Below, piece by piece: positions 13,405 through 26,215 of a DNA stretch of 64,000 nucleotides. Numbering within the stretch: the first letter of the stretch is position 1; every line of letters starts with the position of its first letter. Origin of the DNA: Centroberyx gerrardi (taxonomy: Eukaryota; Chordata; Actinopteri; Beryciformes; Berycidae); the NCBI RefSeq assembly GCF_048128805.1, contig NC_136003.1:24477840-24541839 (forward strand), given 5' to 3'. The notes beneath the pieces are model-generated. The model saw only the letters and a list, made by a program, of their open reading frames with translations, was not told where the DNA came from and did no database searches. The position numbers and the translations under genes are program-made.

Positions 13405-13820
13405 GATGACTTCTCACTCTCAGGTCAAGGAATCTGCTAATCAGGGATGGCACACAGATGGAAGCCTTTAGAGAAAAGTCAATGAACGATGTAGAATTGT
13501 ACACACTGTAAGTAAGATACGTTGCAAAATTACATAATGTTACACACGTATTCTCTACTACTAATCGTTAGCTTGCTGATCAAATCTGACAAGTGGTAAG
13601 TAGTGTTGAGCTACACAAGTTAAGCATTAGCTTAGCATTAGCCTTCGGAGAGTCACGATATCAAATATCAACTCGCAAACGTTATTTGAAATTGAATAGT
13701 TTTGTAAGTTGACTCAAAACTCATGTCTTAAAAATACAAACTCCAACATTAGCTATTGATGGGTACTTTATCTCTATTTGATAATGGTTTTACTTGCCAG
13801 CTAAACATTTACCTTCTCAC

Positions 13821-13930
13821 CTGACGAACTACTTCCTGTTTACAGTTTTACGTAACGACTGCAGTGTTCCAAGGGGGCGGGGCCTGCAGTCCTGACAACT
13901 TTGGTCACGCCCCTCCTCGGTATCGGCAAA
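13821..13930. promoter_or_regulatory. Bidirectional NKIRAS2/DNAJC7 promoter
   Basis: Only about 110 bp separate the inferred donor end of the NKIRAS2 non-coding exon (13821, minus) from the DNAJC7 start codon (13931, plus). The interval contains an ETS-type core (ACTTCCTG at 13831-13838), a TTACGTAA palindrome typical of PAR-bZIP/CREB-like factors (13848-13855) and a GC/KLF box GGGGGCGGGGCC (13873-13884). No TATA box is evident. The motifs are seen directly; factor binding is inferred. Confidence 0.7.
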
Positions 13931-16900
13931 ATGGCGACGGTGGACTGTGATGATGTGAACATGGACCCTGACATGGAAATACTCAGTGACGAAGAATTGG
14001 AGAGGTATGAAAAATAAAGGCTCTGTCGTTAAAGGTAGAAGTACAAATGACAACTAAATCGCTTGCTGTCAATGTACTCAAATGTCATAGCCATGTTATT
14101 TTTCTTGTTAGCTATATTTAGCTAGCTAACGTTAGCTTGGTCGTCCTCCACTCAGCTCCTGTCCTGCATTGCCAGGCTGGAGTCATCACATTGTTATGGC
14201 TGTAGCAACCTACCGTTAGCTACCGAGTGTGATAATAATAGTTGATCGGATGGAGTGGACTGCTTTTACTGTTTTGTTTCTGTTTTACTGTGATATATCT
14301 AGCTAGATACTAACAGGCTGGCTAATGACACCATTCACTCAGACCGTTTGGTCGTGATGTAAAACATGAAAGGCTTCCAAAAAAAGCAGTGGCAGTTGCC
14401 CACTGCCCACACCATGGTGTCATATGTTCCTGGCTCTCCTCTCCCTCTCTGCTTCAACTGTCATAAAATATCCACGTGTTGGACTGGAGTAGACACTTCT
14501 GCACTGCTGGTTTGGCTCTTGCTATGTTTAGCTTATGTTGGCCAGTCAGGTTCTGCGTAAGAGCCCCCTCCATGCACACTGCCATTCACTCTCTTAGACA
14601 TGCACTCTGGAAGGTAACTTGATATTACTTACATAATTATGAATGTGAAGCACAGACTTAACACCCTTGCAGTGTGCATGCTTCTTTGGGTAAAAAGACA
14701 AGGTGTTTCACTGTTTGTAAAACAGACCCAGAGTGACCTGACCCGTACAGCCTCAGTCTCCTTTTGTCCTCATAATGGCACAGTGATATAACAACTCCCT
14801 TCATCTCAGACTCTTGTCAACTGAATTTGCATTAAAGCATTTTCTTTGTTTCCATTCCCTTTTATCCAGGGAAGCAGAGGGCTTCAAAGAACAAGGCAAT
14901 GCATATTATATCAAGAAGGATTACTCTGAAGCATACAATTACTATACCAAGGCCATAGGTAATTATTTAATCAATATTTTGATTGTTCTTCGTTTTGTTA
15001 GTTAAGTGGGTGATGTTGATTAGCCTACCACATTGGACGGGAAACAAAATTTGGATTCTGTTCCACTGTGAGTAGGTATCGATAAGTTGTCGATTTTTCC
15101 ACAGACGTGTGTCCGAAGAATGCGAGTTACTACGGAAACCGGGCGGCAACTCTAATGATGTTGTGTCGGTACAGAGAGGCTTTGGAGGATTCCCAGCAGG
15201 CGGTGCGATTAGACGACACTTTCATGAAGGTAGGTTGTGGGAAACAAGCTGAGGCAGCACTTTAAGACGGGAAGCAATCAGGGTTAGTCATTGTTTTGAG
15301 TTTGTTTTTATGCACAAAATACCCAACTGAATTAACAGGAATGAACATCCCAGATAGATTTTTGGCGGACAAATAAGGGGATGTTTTCACTCCAGTATGT
15401 GAACTGTTAGTCTTTTGCCCACAGGGCCATCTACGAGAGGGGAAGTGCCACCTATCCCTTGGCAATTCAATGGCAGCCAGCCGTTGTTTCCAGAGGGTTC
15501 TGGAGCTGGAGTCCGAAAACAGCCAGGCCCAGCAGGAGGTGAGCTGGCCTCAGTCGGAGAGAGCGTGATCTGACAACTTCCACATGATTATCCACTATCA
15601 AATCAGCTCTGGCCAAGCTAGTGCAAATAGAGTACAAAAGTCTGATACTGAGCGGTTTAGCAGGAGATTATCTAGAGTTACTGTTAATTCCCAATGATCA
15701 GACCAGGAGGCAAGTTTCAAGTTATTCAGAGGAAGTACTGCTGTTTGAATTGCTCTGATTTGACTAGCCCTAAGCATGGCACAGAAGAGTGGCCTGTGGC
15801 AGCTGTTAAGCAGTGAAGTCAATACAACTACTACAGGTCTTTTGAATCCTCACTGAATACCACAAATTCCTTTCTCAGCTGAAGAATGCAGAATCCATCC
15901 TAGAGTATGAGAAGATGGCTGAGATTGGATTTGACAAGCGTGACTTCAGGATGGTAAGCTTTTCATCGGTTACATTCTTATCTAATTAACGTCTTTTGTG
16001 TGGAATGCCAGCAATCACAGTCATGTCTAGCAGCAGAGACGGCAGGTGTGCTGTTGGTGTCTCTAGGTCGTCTTCTGCATGGACCGTGCCTTGGAGTCGG
16101 CCTCAGCCTGTCACCGGTTCAAGATACTGAAGGCAGAGTGCTTAGCCCTGCTGGGACGCTATCCTGAGGCTCAGACTGTAGCCAGGTAACAGGGCAGAGT
16201 TGAAAAATACTTGAATATTAAATTATTTATTGACACAGGTTTAGTGTGATTTCTCGAAGTCACGCGTCTTAGTCTTTTTCCTGAGGGTAAGAGGTAACTT
16301 AAATAGCATTCTTAAGCACGATGAAACAGTCCTTTTTCTTTCTACGATTTTTAATTTATGCTTTTTATTTGTTATGTTTTCTTTTAGCACTGACTTCATT
16401 TGTTCCTTTTTAGTGATATTCTGCGAATGGACTCTACTAATGGGGATGCGCTGTATGTGCGTGGTCTCTGTCTGTACTATGAGGACTGCATTGACAAGGC
16501 TGTCCAGTTCTTTGTCCAGGCCCTGCGTATGGCTCCTGACCATGAAAAGGCTCGGCTCGCATGCAGAGTGAGTTATTCATTGCATAACTGAGAGTTTATC
16601 AAATCCATACAACGGTGTTTATAGTTTTATTTGTGGACAGCTTGCTTTGAGCACAACCATTAGTCTGAAGTCTAAAAGGTAGCTTTTACCTCTGAAAGGA
16701 GCTCTTACAATATAGAAAAAATGGCCTCTGAAAATATCACAACGTGGGTTTCTCTGACCCATTTTGTGTCTGAGTTGCCTTGCCGCTAAGATCGTTCAGA
16801 CTAGTTTGTAAGGCTGTGTCCCATGTCTTGTCTTCCCAGAATGCCAAAGCACTCAAAGCCAAGAAGGAGGAGGGGAACAAGGCCTTCAAGGAGGGAAACT

Positions 16901-18976
16901 ATGAGGCAGCCTATGAGCTGTACTCCGAGGCTCTGACAATAGACCCCAACAACATCAAGACTAATGCCAAGCTGTACTGTAATAGGGGCACCGTTGGATC
17001 TAAGGTGAGCAGCAAGCACAGGAGAGACAGCAGTTGTCTTTGTTTTGAGGTGTGGTTGCACCTGACAAGTTGTTTTGGACTGGGGTTGTTGTCAAGGCAG
17101 GCACATTTGATTTTCAAAGCAACTTAGATGGAAAACGAACCTTGGCATCCTCTGTTTCAGACTATAAATCCTTCAGGAAGTTCCACACACTCTGGAACAA
17201 TTTCAGACTGATTTGACACAATGTAGGCCAGAGTGCTTGTCCCGGGTGAAAATCTGGCCTCTAGCATGAGGCAGCTGTCTTGCCTATGACGCATAGACAC
17301 ACACACAATATATTCCAATTCATAGAGTAGCACAAGCACAGACCTTGTGCATTGAGCAGCCTCTGCCCCGCTTACAGTGTGTGTTTTTAGTAGTGATGTC
17401 ATTGCCATGTTGCACATGACTTCCTCTGTCTGACCAACAGAACTAGGCCAGCATCTCTCCCTGTCTGTCTCCTCCTTATGCGGTCACTCTTTTTTTTTTT
17501 TCCTTTGACAGCTGAAAAAACTAGAACAGGCCATTGAAGACTGCACGAAGGCAATTAAACTGGACGAGACCTATATCAAGGCCTATTTACGGAGAGCACA
17601 ATGGTATGTCGAAGAATTCTAACTTTGCATGGGGGGCGATGGTTATATTTTATCTGGTTTTCAAACACAGAGAGAGAGAAGACAGTATCACTGTCATTAT
17701 TTGTACTTCCATTTCATTGTTCAAATTGGGCAAAGAAGCTGACAGTCTTGCATGTGTGCATCCTGTGCTGCAGCTACATGGACACAGAGCAGTATGAAGA
17801 GGCGGTTCGGGACTATGAGAAGGTTTACCAGACAGAGAAGACAAAAGGTGAGTATCAGACTCTTCTAGTGTGGCTGAGCTGCCACTCACTTCACCGCAGC
17901 CTTTTCCTCTCACTCTGCTTCTCAGTACTGTAACGTCACACACACTGGTGTCTCATCACTATTATTACATAATGCCACATTACATAACATATCAGGTATC
18001 ACTGTGTGAGGGTCTCAAATACAGTGTTTTGCTGCCTGCTGCCAGGTTAAAGATATTGCTCCTCTTACTGCTTGCTACCCCAGTCTGTCTGTCTGTTTTC
18101 TCCGTTCCCTAGAGCACAAGCACCTCCTGAAGAACGCCCAGCTGGAGCTGAAGAAAAGCAAGCGGAAAGATTACTACAAGGTGCTCGGGGTGGACAAGAA
18201 CGCCACGGAGGACGAGATCAAGAAGGCGTACCGCAAACGGGCCCTTATGCATCATCCAGGTGCCTGACCGAAACAGACAATCTCCCTCTAACCATGGAAT
18301 AACTATTGTTGATGACACAGTAGATGCCTTGTTGTATAACACACACAAAGATAACACAGTATGCTGTTGTCCTTCAGTCCGAATGACTCATTTTTTTTCT
18401 TCGTTTCCCTTCAGACCGTCATAGCGGAGCCAGCGCTGAGGTGCAGAAGGAAGAGGAGAAGAAGTTTAAGGAGGTGGGCGAGGCGTTCACTGTGCTCTCG
18501 GACCCAAAGAAGAAGTCTCGCTATGACAGCGGTCAGGATCTGGAGGACGACAGCATGAACATGGGAGGTCAGCAGCTGGGCACGGCGTGGGGTGGGAGGG
18601 CTTGGAGGGTGAACAGGTTCAAGGTTCAGTACAGCTTACCTAGAGAGAGGAGAACATGTCAATTTTATGGTGAGAAAATAGTACCTGACTGGAAATTTCT
18701 TTGGTTTGATGTTATTCTTAATTGTTTTGTGTCTCCACCAGACTTTGATGCCAACAACATTTTCAAGGCATTCTTCGGAGGCCCAGGAGGTTTTAGTTTC
18801 GAAGGTAATTCATGTATGTACACAAAAAGCTGTGAGGAAACAGTGCTTTTTCTACTTCCAAACATTTTCAACAATATTCAGATTTTCAGAATGCAGTAAA
18901 TGTATTTCACTTATTTACTTGTTTCTTGTTTGTTTCAGCATCCGGACCAGGAAATTTCTTCTTCCAGTTTGGTTAA
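13931..18976 (+). CDS. DNAJC7: DnaJ homolog subfamily C member 7 (TPR2 co-chaperone)
   Basis: This cytosolic co-chaperone links Hsp70 and Hsp90 through TPR domains and stimulates Hsp70 ATPase through its J domain. Fourteen coding exons join in phase to 493 aa (human 494): 13931-14004, 14870-14958, 15105-15229, 15425-15538, 15879-15953, 16067-16185, 16414-16567, 16840-17004, 17512-17603, 17774-17847, 18113-18259, 18415-18567, 18742-18804, 18939-18976. TPR repeats fill roughly residues 28-360. The J domain begins near residue 380 ([12 protein letters not shown]) and has the essential HPD motif at 408-410. The C-terminal tail is Gly/Phe-rich and ends FFFQFG. The first exon encodes an acidic, poorly conserved N-terminus. 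The start is the first ATG downstream of the promoter. The only similar family would be other TPR-J proteins such as DNAJC3, which lack this C-terminus. Confidence 0.98.
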
Positions 18977-20425
18977 ACAGTTGCTACATCAGGACTCTTC
19001 AACAATGTCAAGCCCCCCGAACCACCATCCTTATTTAACATATCTGACTGTTTGCAAGTCAGACTCTTGTCTATGCCATTGACTGAATGAATGCTACCCA
19101 ATGACAACATGCAGCAAATGAAAAACGCTCGTATAGCAAGGATACCGAGAAGGCTCAAACCGAGTTGATGTTGTTACTGGTTTTGAATTTGGTTTTCTTC
19201 TCTCAGAATGAAACAAACTTGAAAGTCAGTAATGGCTAGCAACCCTGGCCCAAAAATCCTGGGATTTTTGAGATAGGAGAGCTTGTGCAGCTGTCGTGTC
19301 AGAGCTTTTAGGGATCCAATGCGGGAAGTGACACCCTGGGGAAACTCTTGAGATACAACTGAGCATTGAGCAAGCTATTACCCAGCTCGCCTCAACTTAC
19401 TGCCGAGGGGGTATTCTCTGCATGAAAGTTAATAACTTGCTCAATGATTTCTAAAGGAAGTCCTAGCGAGGTGAATTCTGTGTGGGCAGAGCAACACCTC
19501 CCCCTTTATAAGTCAGGCAAAGACAGTTGGCCGCCCCGAATTCGCACTTAAAACTGCCTCCTTGTCATAAGCCAACAGGAGCAGTTAAAGTTGAGCTTTT
19601 TTTTTTTTTTTCTTTCACAACAGCTGGAGCCTAGACTTGTATACAGTACAGCTGAAGCACAGTATGAAGAAGGCAGTGGAGATAGCTACGCTGGCTCGTC
19701 ACGCCAGCACCGTCACCCTCTTGTTGTTACCTTCCTCACCACAGGTTTTATGTTTGATGTTGCCATTCACCGATTGCTGCATTGTACATTTTACTGGAAT
19801 GTAAAGTGTTGATTTGTGATGATAGTTGACGATTTTTCAGTTTTTTGTTTTTTTTTTATTTTGATATGTATATTTATTGTAAATTTGCTGTCTGATAGAC
19901 CCGTCAGTATAAGATGAGGATGCTCTTCTGTTATATAAAAGATTTAAAAGGGCACCAATGATGAGCATCCCTCTGGCACAAACTCAGGAAAAGAGTTAAG
20001 TTTTGCTTGTTCCGCATAAAATATTGCGCAGACATAGAATATGCTGGATGTGTTCCTTGACTGTGATGCAAACTGTCAGATTTACAATACTACAGATAGG
20101 CATATATCTGTAATTGTATTTTAAGTACAGTAATGTAGAAGAATGCTGACTGATTTTTTTTAATTGTCTGAGAAAGTCTCTGCCTCTCTTTTGGGGTTTT
20201 GGAAGGCCTTCGGTTATTCTGGCACTATATGATGATGAAAGCCTGTTAAATTACTTCTAAATAACGAGTTTGGAGTGTGGTGTTCACTTGGTGCACTTAA
20301 TAAAAAAAAGGAAAGCGTCCTCATCTTTGCTCCGATACATTTTGCTCTCAAGGTGAAACAACAGTCCTCTCTTAACCATGGAAAGTTACCAGCCGTGTAA
20401 ATAAAGTTGGCCTCCTCTGGGTTTC
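18977..20425 (+). other. DNAJC7: DNAJC7 3' UTR
   Basis: There is no coding exon between the DNAJC7 stop and the ODAD4 promoter. Two AATAAA signals (20299-20304 and 20400-20405) mark probable cleavage sites, giving a 3' UTR of about 1.3-1.45 kb. A T-run lies at 19598-19610. Confidence 0.7.
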
Positions 20426-20580
20426 CCCTAAAGTATTTGCACTCTTTTGTTTGTCAACTATACTAGAATTGTTTAACAAAAATGCTGTCACACTGAACAC
20501 TTAATACCATCGTGAAATGACTGCTGTGTGTAACTGTAAGCTCCCACACTTGTGGATGTTTATCCTGTGAAGTGCAATAA

Positions 20581-20730
20581 TGGAGGTCTTGCGCACGAGG
20601 GCGCTATTTCCTCCAATCCGGATAGAACAGTTGTTTGTGTGGTTGCTAGGATACCGGTTGAGGTATACCTCTTGAGGTTTAACGTTAGCTTTATTTTAAC
20701 GTTACATTGAAGACGGAGTTTGGCCAAAAA
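20581..20730 (+). promoter_or_regulatory. ODAD4: ODAD4 promoter with X-box and forkhead motif
   Basis: In the roughly 300-bp gap between the DNAJC7 poly(A) site and the ODAD4 start lies GTTGCTAGGATAC (20642-20654). This fits the two-half-site RFX X-box consensus with one mismatch in the right half. Immediately upstream is TTGTTTGTGT (20631-20640), a forkhead core of the kind bound by FOXJ1. Both classes of factor drive motile-cilium genes, which fits this gene's role. A GCGCACGAGGGCGC segment at about 20591 is NRF1-like. Binding is inferred. Confidence 0.55.
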
Positions 20731-23700
20731 ATGTCAGACGTAGATGGAGACCAAGGAGGCCAAAGACCCAAGAGCACATTCCCTACTTACATGGCCGAGG
20801 GAGAGCAGTTGTACCATAAAGGGGAGTATCCGAAGGCAGTAGAGAGCTACTCAACGGTAAGTTAAAAAGCTATAGCCAGGGCTAACGTTAGGCAGGCAAA
20901 GAACAAAGTTTTTCTCTCATTTAGCTAGCAACTAACGTTACGTTAGTTAGTTATCCTTAATTCAAACTCTGAGAAACTACTAATGGGATAACGTTACTGC
21001 TTATGATTATTACCAATGTCATGCAGCGTTGTCTGTCACTGAACGCTACACAATGACACAATTAAACTTTTGTGCAATTAGTTGCAGGTTGCAAATTAAA
21101 CTTTTACCGTTGCTATGTCATCGAGCTCATCCTGAACATTACAAATTGTGATAAAAACCCTCTTCGTGATTTATGTTAAAGTTACCGCATCTAAGAATAT
21201 TTGCCCCCAACAATATCTTTCCACTAAATTTATGGGGACAACTGGAGCAATAACTGATGCCTGACAAGATATTCACTGATCAGTGTGAGATATTATTAAA
21301 GTTGGTCGCCAAACTGTCTTGCATAGACTCACAGAGGAAACACTGGTCCTGAATGCCCTGTCAAATATGTCTTCCAAGTAGATTTATGTCATTTTTTGCT
21401 CAATCTCTCCATGACAGTGATCAAATTTGAACTCACTTCGTCTTAGGTATGGCAAGTGCCACATCTTAACCATGCACAACTGATGCACATCATCTTATGA
21501 TGTTAACAACAGGAAAAGACAGGCACTGTGGACTGTTTCTTTCTTGACTAGATAGTAAAAGAGATACTGTGTAATTTTTGTGATTATATGTTAACCTATG
21601 TTGCCACTGCAGCTTTGAACAGCATGTAGGAATGACTTGCTGTTGGTCTTTGTTTAGGCGCTGACTCTTCAACCAGATGACAAGAACTGCCTCGTTGCTC
21701 GATCCAAATGTTATTTGAAGATGGGGGATTCTGAAAATGCTTTAAAAGATGCAGAGGCCTCCCTCAAAGAGGACAAGGAATTTTTCAAGGTGAAATGCAG
21801 CTTTGACTTTGCAGGACACAAATAGTTTTTGTTGGTGCTTTGAAGGTGAAAACAAATCATAGGCCTAGGCCTAGTAAATTACTGTTAGACTACTTTATAC
21901 AAAATTACCACATCTCAAATCAGCACACCTTGTAATTAAAGAGGAGCATTTCTTAACAGGAAAACCTGCACTTAATAAGCAATGATTTGTAACTTTCCTT
22001 CATCTTTCATTTTCCAGGGGTTGTTCCAGAAGGCAGAGGCGTTGTACACCATGGGAGACTTTGAATTTGCGCTGGTGTTTTACCACAGGGGACATAAGCT
22101 GCGTCCAGAGCTTCAGGAGTTCAGGCTGGGTATCCAGAAAGCACAGGAGGCTATAGAAAACTCTGTGGGCAGTAAGTCAATGACATTTTGCAGCATACTG
22201 TATATTGTAGTCACAGCATAGGTCCTCCTCACCTTTTCTAAATAATTTGTTTTTCTCCACAATCTTAGGCCCTTCCTCTGTAAAACTGGTGAATAAAGGA
22301 GACCTGTCATTCTTCCGCAAGGGTGAGGAGGTAAGCCTTTGTTGCATTCTCCATTAACCCTTATTTTACCAGGAAAGCCTGGAGGTGTAGCTGCATTGGA
22401 AAGGATAAATACAAGCACTTCCCCTGGAGCAGGGTTACCATAGACCATTACACTATTCGGTATACTGTATGATTTCTGTATACTGTATGTACTGTGATGT
22501 ACAGTATTCTGTTTATGAATGATTGACAGGTAAAGAAGGGGCTGCCAGTTAGTATCATTCACACTGTGAGGAGAGAGCAGAAACAGCAGAACCAGAAGAT
22601 CACTAAGAGTGAGAGGACAACCAAACAACTGCTGGGAGAGCTTTACACTGACAAGGAATATCTGGAAAAGTTACTGAAAGATGAAGGTAGTGTGTTGTTT
22701 CACTCAGCCTCTGCTTTTTTACTCTGTTCTTATTCTATTCTTAGCTTTGTTTTCTCTCTGGTGTCCTTCACTGAAATGTTTTGTTTATCTGTCTTTCACT
22801 GACTGTCAGAATCAGTACACTGCAGCTCCAAATGTTAACAATTACTTTCTCCTCCAGTCCTTGCGGTTCAATTCCAGTTATTTTTTAGCACCACATACTG
22901 TATTTCACTTATGATAGACTGCAAACATTGTATTCTAAACTGTCACATCGATGGTCTGCAGACTTGGTAAAAGGTAAGATGCGGGGTGGGGAGAGACTGC
23001 AGGATCTCATTCTGAACTGCATCACGTACCTTGACACTCGCACCGAGTTCTGGCACCAGCAGAGGCCCATCTACGCGCGGGAAAGGGACCGTAAGCTCAT
23101 GCAACAAAAATGGAACAAATCCCGTCAGAGTCCACCGTCTGACCCCGCTCGGTTTGTGCTGGAGAGCCTAGAGGACATTGATGCAGGTGAGACAGGCTTC
23201 AGGTTGAACTTTTTGCTTAGTTCTTTTTCTTTTTTCAGCCTGACTAATGCTTATGTTCCTCTTCTTAGCTTTGACTTCTGGAAACGCAGAGGGTAGTCTC
23301 AAGAACGCCCGACATGTCATGAAGACAGTGCAGGGATGGTCAGAGAAAGTGGTGCCTAATAAGAAAGAGGTGATGGGCAGCCTGCACAGTTGCATTGGGA
23401 ATGCCCTGATTGACCTGGGCGATATGGACAAAGCACTAGACCATCATCAAAAAGACCTGGAGTTGGCTACACAGTGGTGAGTAGTGTTCTAGCGTTCTAG
23501 CGTTCAAACCTATATTTCTTTCAACTCAGATAGGTTCTTCTAATACTCAAACTTCTCTTTCTGATTAACAGCAAACTCTCAGATGCAAAGTCCCGGGCTC
23601 TGGACAACATTGGCCGAGTCTATGCCCGAATTGGGAAGTTCACACAGGCTATTGAAGTGTAAGTCAAGAACGAAACAAATGTTGCATTTGTGTAATGTAT

Positions 23701-24433
23701 GATAGGGCCATCTTTTGAAAAGCAGATGTGAGTTTAACGCTAACATTGCATTTGCTCCATTTTCTTTCCTCTCTTTTTCTTTGAATTCAGCTGGGAAGAG
23801 AAGATTCCCTTGGTCCGTAGTGGTTTGGAGAAGACCTGGTTGTTCCATGAGATTGGTCGCTGTTACCTGGAGCTGAGGCGTCACACAGAAGCCCGAGACT
23901 ACGGCTGCCGCTCGCTTGCTGCAGCTGATGAAATTGCAGATGAGAAATGGCAGCTGAATGCCAGTGTTTTGGTGGCACAGTCAGAATGTAATTCTTGCTG
24001 TTTTCGATGTTTTATTTACTTCTTTCTGACTTAATATTTGAAGTATAATAGATGAATGAAAAAGGTTGGAGCAACATGCCAGCATATCTGCTTGGTATTT
24101 AACTTTGTAAACTTTCAAGCTACTTCAGTTATGCTGAAATCCCAGGACACAACAGTCACATTTTTCTGACAGCCAATACCCTACTCTGTCATCTCAGTGA
24201 AACTTGGGAACTTCAATTCCTCTGTCTCCCACTTTGAGAGAGCCTTGGACCGAGCCAAGGTGCTTCAGGACGACTCTGCCATGGATGCCATTCAGAAGGT
24301 TTCCCGTCTGCTATCATCTGTTCTCCTTGGGCGTCTTATCAGTTCTATTTCATGAAATTATTGCTCATTGACAATTTATCATTCTGTCCTCTTTCAGGCT
24401 CTCCATGTGGCAAGGCAAGATTCAGCACAGTAA
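20731..24433 (+). CDS. ODAD4: Outer dynein arm docking complex subunit 4 (TTC25)
   Basis: This TPR protein is needed to dock outer dynein arms on motile-cilium doublet microtubules; loss in humans causes primary ciliary dyskinesia. Eleven coding exons join in phase to 494 aa: 20731-20856, 21658-21789, 22018-22171, 22269-22330, 22530-22686, 22962-23186, 23269-23476, 23572-23658, 23791-23987, 24198-24298, 24398-24433. N-terminal TPRs lie at about residues 20-140, including the family-typical YTMGDFEFALVFYHRG stretch. A charged linker follows, with KEYLEKLLKDE and the ARERDRKLMQ segment, and then C-terminal TPRs with DAKSRALDNIGRV and KTWLFHEIGRCYLE. The protein stops soon after the last TPR and lacks the long charged repeat tail of the mammalian protein. 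Intron 10 has a weak donor (AAG|GTTTCC). Confidence 0.96.
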
Positions 24434-24535
24434 GGCTCTCAGATCAAGACCGGTGGTGCTTCAGAGGACAAAGATCACCAAATGAAACTTGAGAGATAAA
24501 AAAGAGACTAATAAAACCATACATGTGATAGACTA
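24434..24535 (+). other. ODAD4: ODAD4 3' UTR with poly(A) signal
   Basis: AATAAA at 24511-24516 lies only about 80 bases after the stop, implying a very short 3' UTR of roughly 100 bases. Confidence 0.65.
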
Positions 24536-24879
24536 CTGAGTTGTTTGTGAGTTTTTGAACCTGCAGAAATGTGTGAACTGCTCAAAAGCACATCAGTGCT
24601 CTCCAGTGAGAGGATATGAAATAGGTTTTAAAGTATGTTGAACCATTATACAAGGGTTATATACTCAGAAATTATGAAAAAGCAGTCTGATATCGAGCAT
24701 CAGTGTAAGATTCAAATTTGTTATGATACTGGATGATAAATGAGACCCAATATCTGCCTAGTAGTCTAATCAAAGGTCTGAAATACACATAGGCATGCTT
24801 TTTGTAGTCACTAGTGGAAGGTTTAAATACAAATGAAACCCAAATATAAATCAGACATTGGACCATGATGGAGGTTCTG

Positions 24880-25020
24880 ATCAGATAAGATAAAACTGAA
24901 GATGAAGCTTCAAAACTCCCTTTGAGTAATTTAGGTTGGTGGGGCAGCAAAGAATAGGATATAGATAAGAATAGAGGAAGCAGAACATATTGAAGATAAT
25001 ACAAAATAATTACAATAAAA
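24880..25020 (+). repeat. Diverged LINE-3'-tail-like fragment (copy A)
   Basis: The segment beginning near AGATAAGATAAAACT and running through GGGGCAGCAAAGAATAGGATATAGATAAGAATAG matches, with divergence, the copy at about 25990-26215. The pattern resembles the 3' tails of fish non-LTR elements. The family assignment is from memory and uncertain. Confidence 0.4.
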
Positions 25021-25989
25021 AGAACGTTATGGATACAGATACAGTTTTGTTGTTATGCCAATACAGAACTCTCATTGGCTTGAAAGGATTCTTGCTATGT
25101 TGCCTATTGACAGATTTACAGGTTAACAGGTGTCAGCAGTTTATAGATCTGAATTTACAGCATGTATGCGGGGTGTGCAAATGTGCATAGTTGGATTAAA
25201 TTGAGCTTGTGAGCTTGGCAGCACAGTAGATGTTACAAGACAGCACTGAATCATGTTCAAATCATGTTCAAATGCACTGTTCTCTGAAGAGGCAAAATGT
25301 TATGCTCGTCATAACATTTTCCATGGGGAATGTGTTAGGATGTAAAAGTTGCAATCCTGACCTACAGGCATCCTGCATTCCCTCCTATAGTGTCCAGTGT
25401 CAAAAGTCACTGGGGCCAGACATTGTCACCTGTAGAAATTACCTGGGGAAGTAGAGACACTAAGATAACAATCTTTATATAATCATTGTGCATTTAAGCT
25501 TACTTTTAATCAAAGCTCTTTCATTTTAATAGCGCAATTTCTTGAGAACATTAACTAGTATTTTCAGTGTTCTTATTACAGTCCAAATTCATTTATGGAG
25601 TTTAGCTTTTAGCACAAACCCACGTAATTAAATCTGAAACAGAATTATTTACAAATGAGGCGCTCAATGTGGCGCTTCCCACACAATACAGACAGTGTTA
25701 CTGTTACACATTGCAACCTGTCAACCTTGAAGCTCATTTCCCCATTGTTAACTTGCAGTTCCCCATCAGAGCTTTACTTGCTGATGGCAACTTCCCTGTC
25801 ATGCCTCTATTACATCATTGTTACCAAGGCATACATGCTGTGATTCACAAGCAGGTGACTGCTGCCTGCAAGGTTTAAACAAATACCAGTACAGAGTTCA
25901 CCTATGAGATCAGAGACCACAGGATTAGACTAGATAGCAAGGACACTTCCTGCTATTTGGTGGTACTTTCCCACAGTACACCTGTGATG

Positions 25990-26215
25990 GCTGCCACAGA
26001 ATTTTTATAATGTCATGGAAATAAGATGAGATGAAACTGATGATGGCCAAGGGGAAATTGGGTTGTTGCATCAGCAAACAATAATAGGATACCTCAAAAG
26101 AAAGTAGAATACGAATATGAATAGAGCAAATGGGGGGCATTTAAACAGCACAACAGAAAATTACAGCACTAGAATGTAAAAAGTAGAAATATATTAATCA
26201 AAAGTATGAAAAAAT
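25990..26215 (+). repeat. LINE-3'-tail-like fragment (copy B)
   Basis: It contains AAGATGAGATGAAACTGATGATGG, then CCAAGGGGAAATTGGGTTG, then a GCATCAGCAAACAATAATAGG core. The order 'CTTTATTGAT..CCAAGGGGAAATT' is a recurrent 3'-tail theme of teleost L2/Rex-type retroposons. Weaker relatives are at 24880-25020 and 51465-51565. Confidence 0.5.
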
